Made by a program: the position numbers and the translations under genes. 64,000 bases of DNA from Pomphorhynchus laevis (lineage: Eukaryota > Acanthocephala > Palaeacanthocephala > Echinorhynchida > Pomphorhynchidae), in contig WNNJ02002901.1 of the NCBI GenBank assembly GCA_012934845.2, forward strand, positions 62,001 to 126,000, written 5' to 3'. Under the pieces are notes generated by a model. It was not told the origin of the DNA. It searched no databases and saw only the letters and a list, made by a program, of their open reading frames with translations. This document shows, piece by piece, positions 48,628 to 60,600 of this stretch; the stretch's first letter is position 1; every line of letters begins with the position of its first letter.

Positions 48628-51600
48628 GTGAGTTGTGTATTTAATTTATACTTTTTAAAAGTTTGAAATAAAATATAATTCATTTTTAAAGGAGTGATAT
48701 AATTCAAAACGTCGATAGAAATGTTTAGCATTCTTCCAGAGTTTTCCAATATTTAACGTTTGTATATCTTTTCAAAGTAATCTACAGTCTCTACAGCATT
48801 AAAAACAACCAATACTCACAATCATTAGGCATGACGAACACATATCAATGCAATCTTTTTCTGCAATTATTATAATACACTTAATCATAATATTGAGAAA
48901 TAATATTTCAAACTTTTTATTTTAATTAAAAATTTCCAATGAGACAATAATTAATTTGTTATTTATAGTTTATTATAATTTAATTAAATAAAATAAATGT
49001 TGTTATCTTAAACAACATAAATTAAGTTCAAATTTTTTTAAATTTTTGAATAAAATTAAATAATTAAACTAAATTTTTTTATAATAAATAATTTTTATTA
49101 TAATTTTTATAGTATTATTTATAGTTTTTTTTAATTCCCATTGTTAATTTTTGTTAAATTTTGTATCAGATACAATTTAATTTTAGGTTAATAATTAAAC
49201 TAAAAATTGAACTTGAGATTTTTATATTAAAATTTATAAAATTCATTTATGTAAAACGTGCGCATAACAGAGTGTGATTTCTACAGAACAAATTAATATA
49301 ATAAATATTATTGTAACGTAATCTTAATTATAATTTTAACATATTTTTCTAAAATTTCAATTAGCAAAATCTCCTTAAGTTTTTATTCGATAATTAGATT
49401 AATTATGAGGATTAATAGCGAATTATGATAATTATATAGCTAATTTATTTATTGATATTATTAATTAATTAATTAATTTATTTATTGATTTTAAATAAAT
49501 TGATGTTTAATTTAATTAATTATATTTAATTTATATAGAATTATAAAAAATACAATTAAATATATTAAATTATTTACTGTTATTATGAATTTATTTCAAC
49601 TATAAAAGTTGCTTTTAACCCTTGGGAATTGCCATTTTTCATAAATGATATGAAAAAATATAAATGATATATATAAATGATATTATATTTTTAAATATCA
49701 TATTTATGATTAAAATTTCATAAATATTTTTACATAAATATATTGGAACATCAGAATTTCAGAGCATATATGTTTTACACAAATATAACGGATCATTATA
49801 ATTTAATGAATCATCTTAATTTAAGACATGTTTGTCGTGTCACATCATAATCGTGATAAAAAATACATTAATTTCTAATCACACTGTAAGATGCATTCGA
49901 CTTTTATTAAAGTCAAATTAAATATTAAAATGAAATATTAAATTAAAAATTAAACTATTTTTACAAATTAAAATTTATATCTTAATTTAAGAAATGTTGT
50001 GTTGAAATGTACTATTTTAAATACCAATATCAGTTTTTTTATCAAAACGATAAATTCCCGAAAACTTAATATAAAAAATTTGTCTGCTCCACAGTGAATC
50101 TGCTAATATACAAACTTTAAATAAATCGATTAAATGTACAACTGCAATGTATGATACAACAAAAGAATATGGTTCATGATAAAAATTTAAATGTTTTAAT
50201 TTGGTAATAGGATGCTAGCCATCAGCCGGCCTTAATTGACTATATTGCAAAAGAAATGAATGTGCAACCAGGACATATTGTGGAATTCGAGTTGAATATG
50301 TTTGACACTAAACCAGCTTGCATTGGTGGTCTACATGAAGATTTCGTATATGGTCAGTTCCAGGATAATTCATTCTCCACCTTTGCAGCAATGAAGGTAA
50401 ATTGAAATAAATTTGTCAAGTCTAGTGTATGATTAAAGGCCATTATCGATGCAATCAATCAACCAGAATTTATGTCCGCGTCTCACGTATACATGTATGC
50501 AACATTTAACCACGAAGAGGCATGTATAAATCAATCATAAAAATAAGACTATTTTTATCTTGTAGGTAGGAAACCGAAGCGATGTTGGTGCAATGTCTAA
50601 CTGGACTAAACGGCTTATGAAAAAAATTTGTGGATCAGAGAACTATGCATCCGTTATTAGTAGATCATATGCTATCTCGGCGGATGTCGATCACGGAGTC
50701 AATCCTAATTATGCGTTAGTACCTATTTTGCTAACTATACATCAACATACGTTATAAAGCATTGCCCTTTGAGAATTATTGGAGCTGGATCAAAGAAAAA
50801 AGAAAAATTTTATTTGATATTTCGCTAACCTCTGTTAGCATTTTCGGAAAATTGCAATCCTTTTTCAGAGCATCTTCAGAAAATTACAAGTTAGAATTGT
50901 AATTTTAAGTTGTAATTCTGGTTAGCGAAATATCAAATAAAAGTTTCCCCCTTTTTTGACCAGGCTACAATAATTATTTATCAATAATGAATCATTATCA
51001 ATTATTTAAAAACACACGTATTTATGTGATTATAAATATCGAAAAAATATGAATTCCAATTGATAAATGATTTATCTATGATAAAATTTTATGGACGGTA
51101 TTTAACATTAAAGATAAAGATAATTATATATTAAAACTATAATTTGTTTTGATAAGAGATAGCAGCATCTGTAAATTATTTAAAATCATATATAATATTT
51201 AATTATTAAATATGTATTATTATAATCACAATTTAGATAAAATATTAATTAAAAATATTAGAGTAAAAGTGTAATTAGTCTAATCTAATTTAATTAGTCT
51301 AGTCTAATTTTTTGAATTTAGTCATTGATAGACTCGTAGAGCTAGTAACACAATATTTATCATTTTAGATAAAGATAATCAGATATTTTAACTATTATTT
51401 GTTTAGATCAGAGATAACAGCATTTGTAAATTATTGACAATCAAATATAATATTTAATTATTAAATATGTATTATCAAAATCACAATTTAGATTAAGTTT
51501 TAATTAAAAATATTATTGTAAAATTGTAATTTTGTTTCAATTTGTATCTATATAAAGTATAAGTCTTATGTTAACAAATATTATCAAATTATAAAAAATA

Positions 51601-54600
51601 TTCTCAATTTTATAAATTCTAAATTTTTTTACAATTTTTGTTCAATAAATCAAAGATTAATTAACGATTATGATAAGTTAAGTTGCATAACCTTTCATAA
51701 CCTATCCGGTTAGACGCAAGCCAAGAAGTCATGGTGATAAAAGGAATAAGAAAAATAGAGTTAAAAATATTAAAAAAGATATGCATATAAATGAACAATT
51801 AGAAATATTAAAACAACTTTTAAGTGATAATAAGCTAAAAGATCTTTATGTAAATATAAGAAGTTTTTCTAAAAATATCATTTGTTCAATAAATCAAAGA
51901 TTAATTAACGACTATGATAGGCTAAGTTGTATAATAGACAGTTATTGTACAAAAAATATTAATAATAACAATAAAAATATATATTCATTCATAAATGTAT
52001 CGAATATAATTCATTAAAAATATAACATTTAACATGTTAATGATATAAATGTATAAATGTATAATGTATAATGTTAATGATAACATTAGCATATGACATT
52101 AATGATATTATTATGATAATATTAGCATATGTGACATATATATGTCACATATATATGTCACATATATATGTCACATATATATGTCACATATATATGTCAC
52201 ATATATATGTCACATATATATGTCACATATATATATATATTTATATATATTTATTATAGATAAAAATAGTGAAAAATTTATTAATAGTAAAAGCTTAAAT
52301 ACGTCAAAGATAAACATTTGAATAAAAATCATAAAAAATATAAATCTTATATAAGAATATAAATCTCATATAAATCTCATTTATAATTCTCATATAAATC
52401 TTATATAAGAATTATTTATTATTAATTATTTATTATTATTTGATTACTTAATTTTTATTAAACATTATTTATAATTAGCTGATTTGATTGATTATATTAC
52501 AAACATTGATCTAATTGATTGTGTTACAGTTAAAAAATGTTTATAAGGTAATCTAGAAATGATTTTAGTGATTGCTAAAAGTTAGAAAGTGTTATTTACT
52601 AGTATAATGTGTTTGTAATTTACAAACAATAAAAAATTATAAATTTTATTATTGTCTGTAATAATATTTTATTTAAAAAAATTTATGTTATTTAAAATTT
52701 TAATATATTTTATATTATTATTTAATTATTAAAAATTTAAAAAAGTTTAAAATTTTATTTAAAAATTTTATTTTGATGCAGAAATCCAATTTTTTTATAT
52801 TTCGTTTTCATCAATAACAATAATAACATTGTAACAATATATCATTTTTACAGCTGTATTTAAAAACAAGGAAGATTTTACGAAAATCCTTACTTAAATC
52901 ACTTTGTTAATAATAACAATAAAAAATATACACTAACCATAAAATTCATTAATAAAGTATAGATAACATAAATATAGGTAGACTTTTAAATAATTCTAAA
53001 AGTAAAGAAATAATAGGATCAGATTTTAGTAAATATATTTCTAAAATAAAGTATAAGTTGTTACCGTCATTCGGACGAAAAATTTGTAATTATAATAAAG
53101 AATTAAAATCTAAATGTAACGATAATATTAGAAACATAATGGAAACAGAATGCAATTGTAAAAGTCTTAGTTTTGATAAAATAAATGAATAAATACAGAT
53201 AATATATACAAATAAATAACTTTTTACAGCTGTATTTAAAAACAAGGAAGATTTTACGAAAATCCTTACTTAAATCACTTTGTAATACAAAAATATTTTA
53301 TTTAATTTATGTAATATACGATATCAATTTCATCATGCATGATATTTGAAAAATATAATTTGCTATAAAAAGAAATAAATAATCTTTTCTAATTGCATTT
53401 TTATAAAATATAAAATATTACAAATTAAAAATGTAAAAATTTATTTTATTGAAGAAAATTATTTATTTTATTAAATAACTTTAAATTTAATTTCAACATT
53501 ATTATATTAGCATAAAATATTAATATGAGATATTATCGTTCTTTCATATAAGGCCTTTTATATTTATTGGGAATAAATTATTAAAAATTCAAAGTAAGTT
53601 ACACCGACTTTCGACTTAAGTTTCGGTTAAACGAAAGACAACACAAGCTCTTCATTATTGTATTTCTTGTACCTACCGATCATATTTCTTCACTGCTTTA
53701 TTCCAATTTTTAACAATGAAATTTTTCTCTTTAGTTTACATAAATCCTTAATCAGTAAGTAGAACTTATTGTAAATGGCATTATGCAATTTTAAGTTGCA
53801 AATTCACATAATTTAAAGAACACGTTTTTGTAAGCACAGATTCCATGTCAACTCCAAGCATGGTTTAGCTACTAAACCACGGAAGGCAACAACTATGAAA
53901 GATTTGAGATTAATAATTTATTTATTAATTTATTTGAGATTCCTACAACACGCTTATCGATTAGCGTGTTGGAGAGCTTATCAATAAGCTGTCCAATAGG
54001 ATCTTATTGATATCTGGTGCCTGAGCAGTAATTAATGCATTAAATAAAATGTTTATCGGGTAATCTAGAAATAATTTTAGTAATTGCTAAAAGTTAGAAC
54101 ATAATGTGTCTGTAATTTACAGCCAATGATAAAATTTAAAAATTTTATTATTGTCTGTAATAAAATTTTATTTAAAAAATTTATATTATTTAAAATTTAT
54201 TTTCTTTTATTTTAATTTATTTATATATTATTATTTTATTTTATTATTTAAAATTTTTAAAAGTTTAATATTTTTATTAAAAAAATTATTTTGTAGCAGA
54301 AATGCAAAAAATATATATTTCGTTTGCATCCTCTACAATCGTAACATCATTTTTACATCTGTAGTTAAAAACAAGAAGATTTTACAAAAATCCTTACGTA
54401 AATCACTTCGTAATACAAAAATATATTATTTAATTTATACGATATAAGACACAATCTCTTCATTATTGTACCTCCTGTAACTACGGATCTTATTCCTTCA
54501 CTGATTTACTCCTCTTTTCAATGAAAAATTAAAATTTTTCTCTTTACTTTACAGTAATTCACATAATTTTAGCAAAAAGTTTCTGTGAGTACAGATTCCG

Positions 54601-57600
54601 TGTCAACTCCAAGCATGGCTTACCACGGAAGGCAACAACTATGAAAGATTTGAGATTAATAATTTATTTATTAATTTATTTGAGATTCCTACAACACGCT
54701 TATCGATTAGCGTGTTGGAGAGCTTATCAATAAGCTGTCCAATAGGAGCTTATTGATATCTGGTGCCTGAGCAGTAATTAATGCATTAAACTTGATTCAC
54801 AATAAGTGATACAAAAGGCTTATTTTTCACTGAGATTAGTACTCTTTATACAAATCTAGATTTAGTAGATATTAAAGAAGCGTTAGTAAAATCAATTAAT
54901 CTTATATTCGGTAAAAGATACATATATATGTTATAATAACTATAACGCCTATCTAACAAAAATTAAACCATCAAGTAAATATAAATATATGGATAAAATT
55001 GAATTAATAGAATCCTTAAATATCTTAATAAATCAAAATTATTTAAAAGTAGGGACATCTATATTTAGACAAGTAAAAGGTGTTCCAATGGAAGGTAATA
55101 TTAGCTCAATTATAGCTGACTTGTTTTTAAGCTTTATAGATTATGAATTTGTTCATAACTGTGTAAATAATAAATCTAAATTATACAAAGATATGAAATG
55201 TTTCGATATATTGATTATATATGTACTTTGATATGCATACTTTAAAAACTGTTTTAAACCATATAAAGATATAAAATATATGTTCTGATATGTTGATGAT
55301 ATATGTGTATTTAACTTTAATAATTTTTAATCAATAAGTGAAAACCTATCACGGACAACGATCTAACCGCGGAAATGACATGTATTTAGACAAGTAAAAG
55401 CTGTTTCAGTTGGAGGTAATAGTAGTCCAATTATAGCTGATTTATTTTTAAGCTTTATAGATTATGAATTTGTTCATAACTGTGTAAATAATAAATCTAA
55501 ATTATATAAAGATATGAAATCTGTTTAAATATATTGATACAAAAAGCTTATTTTTCACTGAGATTAACAATGCAATTATTAAATGCGTTAACATATAGTA
55601 GGGCATTAATATTATCATGATTTATAATAGTATTGAAATATATTAAGATATCTAAGATTCTCATGATTTATGAGATAAGTTATTAAATAAATTATTTAAA
55701 ATTTATTGTTAATTATTATTCTTTATTTATTATAATATAAGATTATATCATCATAACTTAACTCTCTGATCAAAATACAGAATATTCATGTTTTGTATTA
55801 TAATTATTTTAGCGAATATTATGAATTGAACAGTAGACCCGCTCTTGATGGTGGTCCCATAATCAAATATAATAACAAACTGGAAATGGCAACTACTGCA
55901 ATGTCAGCAACAATAATTAGAGAAATTGCACGTCGAGCAGGCATCGAGTTACAAGTTAGTTCGTTGAGTTTTAGTAATTATCATAAATATTATGATTTAT
56001 TTGATCATTTTGTTCATTTTATTATATATATGGATATTATATGAATTTATATGATGTTTATTTTGTATATCTTCCTTCCATTACACTTATCATTTCCTTT
56101 TCCTTCAAATGAATATTATTAGGTTAGGTCATAGTGTATTTAGGCGAATATATGTAATTAAATATAAATAATTAAGTTTTCTACATCTCGAATTTTTTCA
56201 ATTGTTATCTATTCTCAAGATTCGTTATTGTTAAAGCTTCATATTTGAGACAATTATATTTGAGACATATTTTATACTTCATATTTGAGACAGTTGCGCA
56301 AAGATAATTGTTTTATTTATTTTTAATGATTTTTAAATGTCTATTTAAATTTGAAAAATTTAAATTTTTCAAATTTTGGTAAACTATTTTACCAAAATTT
56401 GACTTGGAAAATATATAAATGATATATATTCAATCTGGATAAAGAGTAAAAATATTTTCGGAGTAATTATCACTGTTGCATCTGTTTTTTAATTCATTTT
56501 TAATTTTCGTCAGAAAATTTATTCGGGCAAGCAGGGTATCGATAAATAGATTGAAAAACAAATATCAAAAGTGCTATATGTATGTTTAAAGCATAACAAG
56601 ATGTTATTGAGGCAGAAAATGATTTTGTATAAGTCTGCAATAACGTGTTGTGGTAAATCCAACAGGGAAGGTGTGCGAATTATCGATGCCGCAAAAGATA
56701 GACAAATTATTCTTTAGCTTAAGTTAGTATTTTAAATAGTTGATAATGATCCATTATTGATAAATAATTATTGAAGCTGAATCAAATAAAAGAGGATTTT
56801 TTTGATATTTCGCTAACTTCTGTTAGACAGATGTAATGAAATTAGAAAATCAAAAGTATTAATTAGTTTTTAAATAATAATCCATTTATTGATAAAGAAT
56901 TATTGGAGCTAGATTAAAGAAACGTAGAAAACTTTATTTGATATTTCACTAACCTCTGTCAGCATCTTCAGAAAATTAATTATGGTAATTTTCTGAAGAT
57001 GCTTACAGAAGTTAGTGAAATATCCAAAAATATTCTTATTTTCTTTGATTCAGCTCTAATAATTATTGAAGTAATAATTATCGAAACCGGCGAAGATGGT
57101 GATTGCTTTTCTCCATCGGATGTTCGACCCTCCAGAAAGCTCAACAGATTTGTTTCGACGAACAACGACTATTCAGAGGCGATCGAATTAACAAGAAGTG
57201 GAAATTATGGGAAAGCGATGCGACGTCTTACTTCAAGTAATATTTGCGAGTATTCACAATCCACACGCATACAATTGTCCGTGCTACATCCAGTGAACGG
57301 TGATCTCCCAGCCTCTCGCCCTCCATGCCTGACTTTGCCTTTATCAGTCGACTCGGACATTATTCAGGCCGCAGTCTCATCTTTTCCTTCCCTTACTTCC
57401 CCTGGAAGCTTGGGTTTGAGAGCGGAACACTTAAAAGACATGATGTCGGTTGATCACGGGGTTCTTTTAGGGCGACTCACTTCGCTGGTCAACTACCTGA
57501 TTGCGGGCTTAGCTCCAGTCGAACTTTCTCCGTTCTTAGCTGGAGCTAGTCTACTGGCCTTAAGTAAGCCTGACGGAGGAGTCCGCCCCATTGCAATTGG

Positions 57601-60600
57601 GGAAACATTACGTCGCTTATGTGCCAAATGCATTTGTCGAAAACTCCGGTCGCGGTTTTCAGAATCGCTCTTACCTCACCAGCTCGGTGTCGCTACGCCA
57701 AACGGTATGGAGCAGATTATCCATAGAGTCCGTCGACTACACCATCTTCAACACCAGAATGACGATTGGGTTTGGGTCAAAGTTGACATTACCAATGCCT
57801 TCAATACGCTGAGCCGCAGATCCTTTATTGACGCTGTAAGGAGTGAGTTCCCTGAAATAAGTAGATGGATATCCTGGTGCTATGGATCTGGTTCAAACCT
57901 TCGATTTGGGAACATGGAGCCTCTTCAATCCTTGAGCGGAGTGCAACAAGGGGATCCTCTTGGTCCCTTATTGTTTTGCCTAGCTTTGAAACCGATAATC
58001 GCCTCAATATCTACAATCGAGGGGATCGGCTTAAACTTGTGGTACCTCGATGACGGCATAGTGGGCGGAAGACCAGAGGCTGTTGGCAAAGCATTATCTC
58101 TGCTCTCTTTAGATTTTCCAGCGATTGGGTTGTCGTTAAACTGGAAAAAGACCGAACTGATAGGAAAGGCTAGTAATATCGATCTGGTAAAGAGATTATG
58201 CCCAGGGATTACTTTGGTTAATTCAACAGACAACTTCACAATTCTAGGGAGCCCTGTCGGTTCCCAGGAACACTGCTCATCACACCTCATTAATAAGGTA
58301 CTCCCGGCACTGCAACTTGACCTAAAGACACTAGAAAACTTGCCGGACCCTCAGGTTGCTTTCATCCTGCTGCGCAATTGCGCATCTGCCGCACGAGTAA
58401 ATCATCTGATGCGCACGGTAGATCCCGCCTTCGCTCATAAATTTTTCCGGCTTTTCGATGACTTGGTCTTAGATTGCTTCAGCAATATAACGTCTATTCA
58501 CCCGGACAAGAAAACATGGTCACAAGCTTGCTTACCCCTGAAGATGGGAGGATTGGGCCTTCGAAGCTGTGTCGAACACTCCGCAGCGGCGTTTCTTTCA
58601 AGTGTGGAAATGGTCGCTAAACAATCGAACCTCGACCCTTACTCTTTCCCCAGTTTTGAATCTGCAATTTCTAACTTTCCGCATGATGACAGAGGACTAC
58701 AATCAAATCAACGGGGTCTTTCTCACAGCATCGACGAGACTTCGCGTCGCAAGCTATTGGAAAGCGTCGATTGCTCCAATTCAGCCAGATTATTGGCAGT
58801 TTCGCGTCCGCATGCGTGTGCATGGCTGCAGGCTATACCAAACAAAGCCACGCTTATGAATCTTGCGCCGAATGAATTTGTGGTGTTGCTTCGTATGTGG
58901 TTGGGAATGCCGCTCTGTAAGGGTGACTACCGTTGCAGACGCTGCCTTAGAATGGCAGACAAGTTTGGTTTCCACGCCCTAACCTGTCAATTTGGCGGGT
59001 ACCCCGGTATTCGACACGATGGACTTCGAGACACAATATTTCAGGCGGCAGTTTCTGCAGGACTGAGAGTCGCGAAGGAGGTACCCAATCTCGTGCGCAA
59101 CTTACGAGAGAGACCAGCCGACATTTTGATTTACGAGGATCCCCCTCTAGCAGTCGATTTTGCGGTGACAAACCCTCTGCAAAATGCCTACGTTTCCATG
59201 GCTGCTAAGATTCCTGGATATGCTGCAGACAGATATGCAGCATGTGTCAAGGACCGAAAATACAAGCGGAAAATGGAGGAAAGTGGGTATTGTTTCTCGG
59301 CCGCAGTTATAGAGACATATGGAGGTTGGAACGCCCAGGGGGAAAAACTTGTCAGATTCATTGCCCGATCTATGTCTTGGCGAGGCAATATTTCGTATAG
59401 CAAGGCGGCAAACCAGCTCTTTCAGCGTGTCTCGATCTCCCTGATGAGAGGGAATGCCAAAGCGATTCTCAAGAGCCTCGAAGATTTGGGGAGACCTATA
59501 ATAGAAAGCAGTGTTGGTCTTTACGACGACCCAACCCCGCGTCTCAACCCTTCGGAATTTCTTACTCAGGTGGCAGCCTTATCCGAAGAAATCGTCATTC
59601 GAGAAACCATCCTTCCTACAGTCAGAAATGTGGACATCCATATCAATGATGTCAATCAAAATCTTCGAATCTTACATAGCGGAGGCGTACTCGACTTTCA
59701 AACTGGGAAAGATGAAAGCCCGATCAAACAGACACCCTCATACCCCACACGCTTACTTGTGACACAGAGTAGTAACACTGAGAACGAGGGCGTAGTGGCC
59801 ACGACGAGCGTTATCGGAATAGAACAACCTTGCAATAAAACGAACCTAATAAATTTTGATTGTGAAGGTTGGACTGGACAGAATTTTGTGATTGCTGGGG
59901 ACAGTGCGGGCCACAACTTCGTGATGTCTGTATTTCTTATGTCAATGAAGAGAGGAATTCGAATACCTGATCGATTATTTGGATTTTGCCCAGCCTACTG
60001 CTTAAGCTCGGGTATTTCACCTAGCCGACTTGTTAGCCTGGTAGGCCCATTTCTTAATTTCAGCGTCATGACGACATGCGAAGAAACAAAGGGACTGGGG
60101 AAGGTTGTGGTTGCAGGTGGCTTTACTGATGCGCCCAATGTGATAAGGGGAATAAACATGGACACGTTTGACGTCCAGAATACCAGCATAATGAGCCGCA
60201 AATCTCCTCTTACAATTTGTATAACAAACGAAGAATTGGTGCCAAAATATTTTGAACTGGATGAGCATACATGTGCAGTAGACGCCAACGCAGGGTCAAT
60301 ATTGATTTTCGACTATTCAAAAGAATCAAATCAAATTATCAATTCAAATCAAGTAATAGGCGATATTGGAAGCCTCTGCTACCTGGATTATACGAAATCA
60401 CAGCTGTTGTCACTGGATTCAATCCGCCTCGGAGGACCGGGACTGTACGAGATGCCGACAAATATGTGTCCGCGAACGCCACTCAACAGCCTGCCGAATC
60501 CAGCAAGGGGAACGGAAAGACGTCAGAGGCAGAGAAGTCGACGGATGTGGCAGCAACAGAGGAGGACAACGACGCTGTTTTTCTTACCGCCTCGGAGGAC

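Noticed and set aside
52071-52259. A 62-codon protein rich in YICHIYMSHIYV
   Set aside because: It is translation of the 13-bp CATATATATGTCA microsatellite.
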